Translations under genes and position numbers: made by a program | Shown here: in pieces, positions 1 to 7,314 of the stretch | Layout of the letters: each line of letters opens with the position of its first letter | Numbering within the stretch: the first letter of the stretch is position 1 | Assembly (NCBI GenBank): GCA_016194795.1 | Contig: JACQAX010000007.1 | Location: 1 to 10,572, forward strand | Reading direction: 5' to 3' | Length of the DNA: 10,572 nt | DNA from: Deltaproteobacteria bacterium | Lineage (GTDB): Bacteria; Bdellovibrionota; UBA1018; UBA923 | The notes under the pieces: generated by a model | Told to the model about the DNA's origin: nothing | The model's input: only the letters and a program-made list of their open reading frames with translations | The model's database searches: none

Positions 1-912
1 AGGCGCTTCGTCGCGGCGGCCGAATCGTCCGTGGGAACCGCGCTCGGGCTCGGGCACGTGGCGCGTTTCGAGGGCGGCGCCTCGGGTGACCTCGCGGGCG
101 AGCTTCGCGCCTGGCTGGCGGAGCGCCTGCGCTCGGGGGCTCGCAAGTTCGTGGTCGCCGGTGGCGACGGCACCGTCAATCTCGCGCTCTCGACCTATGT
201 TTCGCTGCGGGACGAGGGACACCCGTCGAACGCGGTTTTCGGCGCCGTCGGCCTGGGGTCGAGCAACGACTTTCAAAAGCCGTTCGACTCGGATAAACGC
301 GCGCGCCTCGCGGGCTTTGCGTGCCGCCTCGACTTCAACGAGGCGTTCGCGCACGACGTGGGCACGCTGGTGATCGACGGCGAGAAGCGGGCGCGCCATT
401 TTTTCGTGAACGCGAGCATGGGGGTGACGGCCGAGGCCAACGACCGCTTCAACCGCGGCGGTCCGGGCCTGCGGGCGATGAAGCGAGTCTGGGTGGACGG
501 CGCGATTCTGGGCGCGGCGCTTTCGACGTTTGCCGGCTACGAAAACCGCGCGATCCGCCTGGCTCTCGACGGCGAAAACCCCGTCGAGCTGCAGCTCACC
601 AACCTCGGCGTGATCAAAAACCGTCATTTTTCGGGCTCGTTTCGCTACGACACGGGCCCGGCACCCGACGACGGGATGCTCGGCGTGCGGATCTGCCGCG
701 ACATGAGCCGCGTCGAGATGCTCGGAACGCTCGGCTCGCTCGCGCAGGGCCGGTTTTCGGGCTTATCGAAGCGCTCGGGCCGCGACGCCAAGGACGTTCG
801 GGTCGAGTCGGCCACCGGAACGAAGCTTGCCGTCGAGACCGATGGCGAGGTCGTGCTTGCGACGGGCTGCCGTTTCGGAGTCCGCCAAAAGGAGATCATG
901 CTGTGTCCCTAG
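1..912 (+). CDS. Diacylglycerol-kinase-family lipid kinase, 5' end outside the window
   Basis: This is a member of the DAGK catalytic-domain superfamily (YegS/DgkB/sphingosine kinase type), which phosphorylates a lipid hydroxyl using ATP at the membrane surface. The reading frame is open from base 1, and the usual N-terminal NPxSG-like nucleotide-binding segment is absent, so the true start lies upstream; the GTG at 31 is an internal codon. Visible signatures are the GGDGTVN nucleotide-binding loop (bases about 163-180), a GSSNDF motif where the family usually has GTxNDF, an NASMGVTAEA segment, and a late beta-strand with DGE (about 841-849), typical of the C-terminal lipid-kinase domain. The product ends LCP at the TAG 910-912. 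The next gene starts inside its last codons (GTG 903), so the two are probably co-transcribed and translationally coupled. The family is clear, but the lipid substrate (diacylglycerol, sphingoid base or other) cannot be read from the sequence. Confidence 0.85.
   Translation, partial: RRFVAAAESSVGTALGLGHVARFEGGASGDLAGELRAWLAERLRSGARKFVVAGGDGTVNLALSTYVSLRDEGHPSNAVFGAVGLGSSNDFQKPFDSDKRARLAGFACRLDFNEAFAHDVGTLVIDGEKRARHFFVNASMGVTAEANDRFNRGGPGLRAMKRVWVDGAILGAALSTFAGYENRAIRLALDGENPVELQLTNLGVIKNRHFSGSFRYDTGPAPDDGMLGVRICRDMSRVEMLGTLGSLAQGRFSGLSKRSGRDAKDVRVESATGTKLAVETDGEVVLATGCRFGVRQKEIMLCP
887..894 (+). promoter_or_regulatory. Ribosome binding site deciding the GTG start at 903
   Basis: AAAAGGAG lies 8 nt upstream of the GTG at 903, inside the end of the lipid-kinase gene. 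It is a near-ideal Shine-Dalgarno sequence. It supports GTG 903 over the downstream in-frame ATG at 945 as the start of the ThiL/AIRS-like gene. Confidence 0.6.
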
Positions 913-1842
913 AGATCGAAGCGCTTCAGCGCTGGCTCGGAAAAATGCCCCGCCACCCCCAGCAGACCCACCGCCTGAACGAGTCGGACGCCGAGATCGT
1001 CGAGATGGGCGATAACCACTATCTGGCGAGCACCGTCGACTCGATCGTCGAGGAGATCAGCTACGGCCTTTACGAAGACCCCGCACTGGGACTCGAGCTT
1101 CACGCTGGCGCGTCGCAAACGCGTGGCGGCCGGGCTGCGCGCGGCGCTTCTCGAGGCGAGCACGCCTTTGCTCGGCGGCGACACGGGTTCGGCGCCCAGC
1201 GCGCACTTCACCGGCGTGGGCCTCGGCCTCTGCGACGGCAAGCCCTTGAGTCGCATGGGAATGCTCCCGGGCGACGTGCTCTGCCTCACCGGAAAAATGG
1301 GCCGCGGTCCCGCCTGGGGCTTTCGTCGCCTGGTTGGCGATCGCAAGCACGTGCTGCACGAAAACGACTTCCGCCCGCGCGCGCGGATCGCCGCGGGGCA
1401 GGCGCTTCGCGGCCACGCCACCGCCGCGATGGACACGAGCGACGGCCTGGCGTCGACGCTCAATACCTTGCGCGAGCTCAACGGCGTGGGGCTCGAGCTC
1501 TTCTGGGATGAGCGCTGGCTCGATGCGAAAGCCGTGAAATACTGCCGCTCGATGGGTCTCTCGCCGCTCTCGCTTCTTTTCGGCGAGCACGGGGATTTTC
1601 AGCTCGTCGCCTCGGTGCCGGCGAAGCTCGTCGACGACGTGCGCTCGCACGTCGACGACCTCCACGTGATCGGAAGAGTGCTTCCTCGAAAGCAGGGCGT
1701 GCGCCTTACGACGAGCGCGGGCGCGAGCCGGCCCCTCGAGATCGATCTCGTCGCGCGCGCCCGGAAAGACACGCTGGCCGAGCTCACCCGCGCGTTCAAG
1801 AAGCTCGTCGCCTATTCGGAAAAGCTCAGCGAACGCCGGTGA
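903..1842 (+). CDS. ThiL/AIR-synthase-like protein, frame broken near 1086-1090
   Basis: This is an AIRS-fold protein (PurM/ThiL/SelD/HypE superfamily), whose members use ATP to activate or phosphorylate small molecules. The first part (903 to about 1090) reads GDN, then STVDSIVEEI and YGLYEDPALG, matching the N-terminal metal/ATP-binding strand. The second part, in the next frame from about TGG 1087 to TGA 1840-1842, reads FTLARRKRVAAGLR, LLGGDTG, GDVLCLTGKMG, AAMDTSDGLAST and GEHGDFQL. These are the second half of AIRS and the AIRS_C domain, in ThiL order. The SDLAAxGA block expected between the halves (about 30 residues) is missing, so this is a deletion plus frame change and not a single-base slip. 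Joined, the fragments give about 312 residues, against roughly 325 for ThiL. Motif changes (GDN for GDD, GEHGD for GGED) make thiamine-phosphate kinase activity doubtful. It overlaps the lipid kinase by 10 bp and converges on the minus-strand kinase gene. Confidence 0.72.
1080..1100 (+). other. Deletion/frameshift junction in the AIRS-like gene
   Basis: Upstream of this point the coding frame reads ...YEDPALG; downstream the good frame is shifted and reads WDSSFTLARRKR. The bases CTGGG at 1086-1090 fit both sides: CTG GG(x) for Leu-Gly upstream and (xx)C TGG G for Trp-Asp downstream. That fits loss of a segment between two short direct repeats. From the frame change, the lost length should be 2 modulo 3, if one deletion explains everything. 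Confidence 0.6.
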
Positions 1843-2650
1843 GCTCGTAGACGCGCTCGCAGGCCGCTTCGATCGAAAGCTCGCTCGTGTCGAGCGCGTG
1901 AAACTCGAGCGAGGGGGCGAACGTCGAAAGCAGCCTGCAGCACTGCTCGAGCCCGCCCTGGAGCGCCTCGAGGACGTGGAGCTTTTCGTGCAGCTCGCGC
2001 TGGGCGCCGCCCGCCGCCTTCTGGGCCATGCGCTCGGCAAGCTTCGTCGGCGATACCTTGAGCAGCACCACCTCGTTGGGGGTTGCGCAGCGATAGATCG
2101 CCTTGAGGTGCGCCACGAGCTCGGGCGGCGGCAGGTCGAAAAGCGCGCGGATAAAAAGCGGGAGGGTGAGCAGGTCGAGCCTCGTCGTGTCGACGGGCGA
2201 ATCCGCCGGTACGCGGGCTCGCACGGTTTCGACCCAGCGGCCGAGCTTCAGCGTGGTCTCGGCGTCGAGGGCGTCGCGTTTGAGGGGGCCGGTAAGCAGG
2301 CCCTTGTAGAACTTCGAGTACGCGAGGCTGTCGGCCAGCGCCTGGCGCTCCGAAAACAGAAAGCGCGGCTTGAACGTCTCGGCATAATACGCCTCGACGT
2401 CGCCGAACATCGTCATCGCCAGAAAGAGCGCGCTCGTCTTCAGGAGCGGGTCGCCCGTCTTGTCGGCCTGCACGCTCACGCGGTCGATCAGGGCCGAAAG
2501 CTCGCCGAGCGGCGCGCGGGGGTCGTCATGGTACTGGGTCACGCGAAACGCGCACGCCTCGGCCGGCGTGGCGGAGAACCGCTGCTGGATCTTCTGAATC
2601 ACGCTCGTCTTGCCGGTACCGTCGACTCCGCAGATCGATATCCTCTTCAC
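1826..2650 (-). CDS. Thymidylate-kinase-like P-loop protein
   Basis: A 274-residue P-loop kinase-fold protein. GVDGTGKT at residues 8-15 is a Walker A of the dTMP-kinase style. The segment FLFSERQALADSLAYSKFY (about 97-115) matches the DR...SxxAY substrate-site region of thymidylate kinases, with SER in place of the usual DR. KVSPTKLAERMAQK (about 198-211) resembles the late strand and arginine-bearing LID region. At 274 residues it is longer than typical Tmk (about 210), with extra helical sequence around 120-190. The start is the GTG at 2650-2648, preceded by AAGGGG about 7 nt away. Only one base separates it from the TGA of the ferritin-like gene upstream, so it is the last gene of a three-gene operon. 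Its stop overlaps the end of the convergent AIRS-like gene by 17 bp. It is probably not the housekeeping Tmk: length, divergent motifs and context argue for another phosphate acceptor, which is unknown. Confidence 0.78.
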   Translation of the reverse strand: MKRISICGVDGTGKTSVIQKIQQRFSATPAEACAFRVTQYHDDPRAPLGELSALIDRVSVQADKTGDPLLKTSALFLAMTMFGDVEAYYAETFKPRFLFSERQALADSLAYSKFYKGLLTGPLKRDALDAETTLKLGRWVETVRARVPADSPVDTTRLDLLTLPLFIRALFDLPPPELVAHLKAIYRCATPNEVVLLKVSPTKLAERMAQKAAGGAQRELHEKLHVLEALQGGLEQCCRLLSTFAPSLEFHALDTSELSIEAACERVYELTGVR

Positions 2651-2651
2651 G

Positions 2652-3446
2652 TCAGAGCCCCTTCTTCCCGGCGACGAAGCGCACGGCGTCTTCCGCGGCG
2701 GCGCGCGCGTCGCGGTTCATCCGCGCGGGTTCGACGCCGATGGCAAGCGCGTTGCGGCGCACGCGGCGGTTGTAGACGGCCCACGGCGCGATGTTGATGT
2801 CGAAAAGCAGCAGATTGAGCAGCGAGCGGATGCCGAGCAGATCGGCCGCGCTCGGCGGGCCGTGCTCTTCGCAGTGCGCGCGCACGAGCGCGTCGAGGCC
2901 GGCGAGATGGCGCAGCTCGTCTTTCTCGATCGTCTGGATGAGAACGACGAGCGAGTGGAGACCGTCGGTGGTGGCCAGCGTCTTCAGTATTTTGTAGAAA
3001 TCGAGCGAGAACGCCTCGTAAAAACGCAGCGCCGCGAGCAGGTAGAGGGGCTTGCGGTGGCCCACGCGCGCGAAGCCCGGAAGCAGCGTTCCGTAAACGA
3101 CGACGTCGCTCAGGCTCTTGCGGCGCTTCTCGTAGTCGAAGGTGCGCTTGACGTAGCCGCTCAAAAGCTCGTAGTGGCGGCGCTCGTCGTCACCGTGCGC
3201 CTGAAGATACTCGAGCACGAAGGGCGACCACGAAAAGGCCCGGCGGATCGGCTCGATGATCATCGTCTCGATCGACTCGGTGGTGGCGATCGAGCACAGA
3301 AACGCCGACCAGGCCTCGCGCTTGTCGGCCGCCAGGGCGGGCACCTTGTCGACGAACGGCGACGCCGTCTCGGCCTGCTTCGCGCGCGAAGAGGCGTCGA
3401 TCAGCGTCCGCAACCTGGTTTCGAGCTCTTGTCTGATCTCCGTCAT
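2652..3446 (-). CDS. Ferritin-like diiron protein (putative oxygenase or oxidase)
   Basis: A 264-residue, mostly helical protein with the ligand pattern of a four-helix ferritin-like diiron centre. A glutamate-bearing helix is near E57/E60/E65, E88-R-R-H91 forms the first ExxH, E144 lies in a third helix, and E177-L-R-H180 forms the second ExxH. This pattern is shared by many oxygen-activating diiron enzymes and is common in biosynthetic clusters. There is no signal peptide, so it is probably cytoplasmic. The open frame extends upstream to 3551, but that extension overlaps the nucleotidyltransferase gene and is low-complexity. The ATG at 3446-3444 gives a natural protein start, sits 1 nt after the upstream TAA and has GGAA a few bases before it, so I choose it. 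It is the middle gene of the minus-strand operon. The diiron fold is well supported; the substrate is unknown, and hydroxylation, N-oxygenation or C-C cleavage are all possible. Confidence 0.78.
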   Translation of the reverse strand: MTEIRQELETRLRTLIDASSRAKQAETASPFVDKVPALAADKREAWSAFLCSIATTESIETMIIEPIRRAFSWSPFVLEYLQAHGDDERRHYELLSGYVKRTFDYEKRRKSLSDVVVYGTLLPGFARVGHRKPLYLLAALRFYEAFSLDFYKILKTLATTDGLHSLVVLIQTIEKDELRHLAGLDALVRAHCEEHGPPSAADLLGIRSLLNLLLFDINIAPWAVYNRRVRRNALAIGVEPARMNRDARAAAEDAVRFVAGKKGL

Positions 3447-3447
3447 G

Positions 3448-4755
3448 TTATTCCAGCGCCTCGAGCAGCTTTGCCGCCGGGTGCTTCCGAATCGACTCGC
3501 CGCCGCCGCGAAACGGCCGCAGCACCGTATCGCGCGCGACCATCCCGACATTCAGCAAGGTGATGAGCGTGAGAGCCGCCTGGCCGTAATCGCGCGCCAT
3601 CGCCTGCCAGCAATAGATGCCTGCAAGCAGCCGCATTTTCAAGGGCGACGAGTTCCCCGGAACGAGCCTCGGGAGCTCGCCCGCGGGCGGGAAGAAGGTG
3701 AGCTTCCAGGTCATCGCCCAGGCGCCGACGCGCTCTTTATAGGATTTCGTGAGACGAAACACGGTGAAGGCCTTTTCGATCTTGCCGATGTGCACCGAGC
3801 GCGTGTCGATGAGCGCGGGTCCGAGCTTCAGGCGCTCCTGGGTATCGCGGCGGGTGAACGGCGAGGCGGCGGCTTTCCAGCGCGCCAGAAGCTCGGGCGG
3901 CGGCGCGAAGGGCACGAGAGCATCGGCTAGCGAGAGGACGCGATACGCCCCGTCTTCGGCCCGCCAGCGCGTGACGAGCCGGTCGAAGCGTTTCCAGTCG
4001 ACGCGCGGCTCGGAGTATAAACAAAGGTTATAGACGTCGGCGAGCTCGCGCACGCCTACTTTGAAAAAGGGCAGGTGGATGCACAGGTGAAGCAGGTTCT
4101 CCTCCCACGACATCCGAAACGCCGGCGCGCCGAACACAGTGGCGGGCGCGCGGGCGCGCCAGATCTCGTCGTGGTCGGGTTTCCATACCGAGTAGGGCGA
4201 GGTGAGGCCCCAGTGGATGCCGACCATGCATCTGAGGTCGGGGCTCACGAAGGGCGGGCAGTGGTGCGAGTCGTCCTCGAACTCGTTTTTCCCGAGCAGC
4301 AGGCCCACGCTCGAAAAACCGAGCGTCCTCAGGATGTCGGCGAGCTTCGGGGCGTCCTCGCGCTTCACGAGCACGTCGACGTCGTTCATCTTCTTGTAGG
4401 CGGGGTCGCCGTAGAGCACCGACCCGAGCAGCCCGCCCTTCAAGACGATGACCTCGACGCTCTTTTCGGCGGCAGCCTCCAGGAAGCGGCCGGCCCATTC
4501 GGCGCGAGCCCGGGCGGCCTCGAGCAGCGACTTCTCGAGCTCGCGCCGCGCGTCGGTCTCTGGCGCGGCGATGCCCAGCTCGCGCAGGCGCTTGAGCGTC
4601 AGGATGAGCGCCGAGTTGCGCGTGGTCAGCTCGAAAAAGGCGCTCCAGTCGACGCCGCGCGCGGCGAGCGCCAGGGCGCGTCGCTTATCCTGTTCCCCGG
4701 GTCGGGAAAGATTGAGCAGGCAAAGAAGTTCGGCATCTTCCGGGCGTATCACCAC
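3448..4755 (-). CDS. Nucleotidyltransferase-fold protein, PF14907-like
   Basis: A 435-residue protein. Residues about 100-150 carry the pattern of the 'uncharacterised nucleotidyltransferase' family: VIVLKGGLLGSVLYGDP, then MNDVDVLVKREDA, where D125 and D127 form the metal-binding DxD of the Pol-beta-type fold, followed by LADILRTLGF. Around 160-260 come the His- and Trp-rich IHWGLTSPY and LLHLCIHLPFF segments typical of these proteins. The C-terminal third is basic and hydrophobic (for example LLAGIYCWQAMARDYGQ and ALTLITLLNVGMV), but no clear transmembrane hairpin can be claimed. The start is the GTG at 4755-4753 (a second GTG follows at once), with only a weak purine-rich stretch upstream. 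It is the first gene of the minus-strand operon and is divergent from the aminotransferase-reductase gene with 25 bp between starts. Family members occur in polysaccharide and natural-product clusters with unknown substrates, and I do not assign one here. Confidence 0.75.
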   Translation of the reverse strand: MVIRPEDAELLCLLNLSRPGEQDKRRALALAARGVDWSAFFELTTRNSALILTLKRLRELGIAAPETDARRELEKSLLEAARARAEWAGRFLEAAAEKSVEVIVLKGGLLGSVLYGDPAYKKMNDVDVLVKREDAPKLADILRTLGFSSVGLLLGKNEFEDDSHHCPPFVSPDLRCMVGIHWGLTSPYSVWKPDHDEIWRARAPATVFGAPAFRMSWEENLLHLCIHLPFFKVGVRELADVYNLCLYSEPRVDWKRFDRLVTRWRAEDGAYRVLSLADALVPFAPPPELLARWKAAASPFTRRDTQERLKLGPALIDTRSVHIGKIEKAFTVFRLTKSYKERVGAWAMTWKLTFFPPAGELPRLVPGNSSPLKMRLLAGIYCWQAMARDYGQAALTLITLLNVGMVARDTVLRPFRGGGESIRKHPAAKLLEALE

Positions 4756-4780
4756 CAGACTTTATGCTAGGATAGGGACG
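4756..4780. promoter_or_regulatory. 25-bp divergent spacer between two start codons
   Basis: This is the whole gap between the minus-strand GTG start and the plus-strand ATG. AGGA at 4769-4772 followed by TAGGG serves as ribosome binding site for the plus gene (8 nt to ATG 4781). TATGCT at 4763-4768 resembles a -10 box, but it would put transcription start almost on the ATG and no good -35 lies upstream. The spacer is too short for two promoters, so at least one must lie inside the opposite gene's 5' coding region. Confidence 0.35.
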
Positions 4781-7314
4781 ATGGAAAGCCTTGATCCCGA
4801 GGCGTTGGGCGACCTTTACGCCGAGAGCGTCCGCCCGCGCGTCGCGCGTCTTCTCAAAGTGCTGAAGCTCGACGTCGTGTACACGCGCGCCGAGGGCGAT
4901 CGCATGGAGTACAGCGACGGCAAGACCACGCGTTCGGTGATCGACATGCTCGGGGGCTTCGGCTCGACGCTGCTGGGCCACAACAACCCCGAGCTCGTGC
5001 AGGCCCTCAAGGGCACGCTCGACGCCGGGCTGCCCGTGCACGCGCAGGCCTCGATTCGCACGGGGGCGGCGTTCGTCGCCGAGAAGCTCAACCACCTGAT
5101 GCGCACCCACGGCGGCGACCGCCGCCCGTTCATCGTCACTCTTTGCAACTCGGGCGCCGAGGCCGTCGAAGCCGCGCTCAAGCACGCCCTCATGGAGTGG
5201 AACGAGCGCCGGCGCGCGCTCATCGAAAAGCTCGAGCTCCTGCGCTCGGAGCCCGGCTCCGACGAGCGACGCATCGACTCGTTCATCGAGAAGCTGCTGG
5301 CGCTCCAGCCGGCCGTGGTCGCGGTGCAGGGGAGCTTCCACGGAAAAACGAGGATCTCGAGTCGGCGCGCCGCGAGCTCGACGAGTGCATCGCCCGCTCG
5401 CCGCTCGCGGGCGTGCCCGGGTTCAGCTCGGTGGCGGCCGTGCTTTTCGAAGCGGTGCAGGGCGAGGGCGGAATCCAGTGCCTGACGCCGGAGTTCGCCG
5501 GCGTGCTTGCCACCGTCGCCCGCGAGCACTCGGCGCCGCTCGTCGCCGACGAGATCCAGTGCGGGCTTTTTCGCACGGGCAGCTTTCTTGCCGCCCACGC
5601 GCTCGGCGTGAAGCCCGACTACGTCCTGCTCGGGAAAAGCCTCGGCGGCGGCCTGGCCAAGATCTCGGCGCTGCTTGTCGCCACCGAGCGCTATAACGAG
5701 AAGTTCGGCTTCGTCCACACGTCCACCTTCGCCGAGGACGAGCTTTCCTCGCGAGTGGCCCTGAAGACGCTCGAGGTGCTCGAGCGCGACGCCGGCCGCA
5801 TCCGCGAGAGCGGCGCGCGCTTCGAGCAGGCGATCCGCGAGGGCGTGGCCGCGATCCAGAAAAAATATCCCGGCGTGCTCAATGGCTCGCGCGGGCGCGG
5901 CTTTCTCGTCGGCGTCGAGTTCAACTTCACCGACTCGTCCGAGATCCCGACGATCATCCACACGATCCACCAGGCGGGCTTCGCCGGCTACATCTACACG
6001 AGCTTTTTGCTCAATCGCCACGGCATCCGCGTCGGCGTCACCCTCAGCCGGCCCGACACGCTGAGGCTCGAGCCGAGCGCGCTGATCCAGCCCGAGAGCG
6101 TCGCCCGCTTTCTCGAGGCCCTCGAAGACCTGTGCCGCCTGATCCACGCGCGCAAGCTCGTCGACCTGACCCGGCACTTCTGGAACCAGGAGTTCACGCC
6201 GCGCGTGCTCGACACCGTCTCGCCGGTGCGCTACCCCGCCGTGCGTTCGCGGGAGAAGCTGCGCAAGGTGGGCTTTCTGTGCCACCTCATCGACGACCTG
6301 CACGTGAAGCTCATGGACCCGTTTCTGCGCAACATCGGCGAAGAGGCGCGAAACCGCTTCCAGACGAAGCTCGGCGCGATCGCCGGGCCGGTGCTTTTCC
6401 ACGAGCAGCTGGTCGAGGGCGCGGGCGGGAAGCAGATCCACCTGCACTGCTACGGGGTTTATCTGCAGTCGAAGTTTTTCGAGAAGAGCCATCGCGCCGG
6501 CGACGGCCTGGCGATGCAGCAGGTGACGTCGATGGCCGAGCGCGCCGCGCGCGACGGCATGGACTTCGTGGGCCTGGGTCAGTACACGAGCATCGTCTCG
6601 CGAAACGGCCTGCTGCTCCGTCGCACGGGGCTCAACCTTACGACGGGCAATGGCCTTACGGCGGGTTACGCTTACCAGGCGCTCGTCCAGGCCGCGCGCG
6701 ACACGGGCCGCGAGCTCTCCGAGCTGCGCATCGGCGTGGTCGGCGCCGCGGGCAACATCTGCTGCGCGCTCACCCAGGTGATCGCCGACAAGGCGCGCGA
6801 GGTGCTGCTCGTCTTCCGCGAAGGCACCGAAGAGAGCCAGCGCGCCAAGGACACTCATAAGGCGATCGTCATGGGCTCGTCGATCGATCCCGCGCGCCTT
6901 TCGTCGTCGGGCAGGATCGCCGACCTGAAAGACTGCGACGTCGTCGTCATGGGCACGAGCTCGGCCGAGAGCGTGCTCTTTCCCGAGCATTTGAAAGAGA
7001 ACGCGATCGTCCTCGACGTCTCGGTGCCCAGCAACATCGACGAGCGCGTCTACAAAGAGCGCCCTGACGTGAAGTGCTACCACGGCGGCCGCGCCAAGCT
7101 TCCGCTGGGCCAGAACCTGCGCTCCGACTGGCTGCCGGCGCCCGTGGGCGAAACTTACGCATGCCTGGGCGAGACCATCTGCGGCGGGCTCGTCGGCCAC
7201 GCGGGCCATCTCTCGTATGGCGTGCTCACCAAGGCGACGGTGCTTCGGACGCTCGAGCTCGCCAAGCAGGTGGGCATGGAGATGGGTACCCTCAGAAGAG
7301 TGACGCGCGCATGA
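4781..7314 (+). CDS. Class III aminotransferase fused to AAR-like acyl reductase; frame broken near 5344-5350
   Basis: A two-domain protein. The N-terminal domain is a class III PLP aminotransferase: FGSTLLGHNNPEL, CNSGAEAVEAALKHA, SFHGKT, VQGEGGIQ, the PLP-binding DE (5548-5553), the Schiff-base lysine in GKSLGGG (codon 5635-5637) and the STFAEDELSSRVAL segment. The C-terminal half (from about 6265) resembles cyanobacterial long-chain acyl-ACP reductase: FLCHLIDDLH, GLGQYTSIVSRNGL, TTGNGLTAGYAYQA, a GVVGAAG Rossmann loop (6733-6753), and YACLGETI, whose Cys (7162-7164) aligns with the AAR catalytic cysteine. Expected chemistry is acyl thioester to aldehyde to amine. The frame changes after FHGKT (T190), and the usual roughly 30-40 residues between FHGKT and the ND motif are missing; the reading resumes at NEDLESARREL. 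The fragments give 190 + 655 residues, so the intact protein would be about 880. The stop overlaps the next start by ATGA. Confidence 0.8.
5335..5360 (+). other. Deletion/frameshift junction in the aminotransferase domain
   Basis: The upstream frame reads ...VQGSFHGKT (GGA AAA ACG, 5342-5350). The downstream frame reads NEDLESARREL (AAC at 5347, GAG at 5350, GAT at 5353). The bases AAAACG are shared by both readings, a microhomology at the joint. In class III aminotransferases this gap holds the conserved LxxLSxTxNxxYRxPF...FVP block, which is absent here. A single deletion would need a length of 1 modulo 3. A simple -1 slip on the A-run would restore the frame but not the missing protein segment. 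Confidence 0.6.

Noticed and set aside
1823..1845. Inverted repeat AGCTCA...TGAGCT spanning the two convergent stop codons as a bidirectional terminator
   Set aside because: The stem is only 6 bp with an 11-nt loop and there is no T-run on either side. Chance is likely in this composition.
1898..2797. Long plus-strand open frames across the minus-strand operon (for example 1898-2797, 2610-3563 and 4075-4770)
   Set aside because: They are Arg-, Gly- and Ala-rich shadows without motifs, crossing the boundaries of well-supported minus-strand genes.
5342..5353. Programmed -1 ribosomal frameshift on the A-run GGAAAAACG
   Set aside because: The run is not a canonical X-XXY-YYZ slip site in the incoming frame (it reads A-AAA-ACG), and a slip would not restore the missing conserved protein block.
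4816..7209. A 797-codon open frame on the minus strand, antisense to the aminotransferase-reductase gene
   Set aside because: It lacks family motifs, is dominated by Arg, Ala, Val and Glu/Asp low-complexity sequence, and mirrors the GC-rich codon pattern of the plus-strand gene, whose catalytic motifs are clear.
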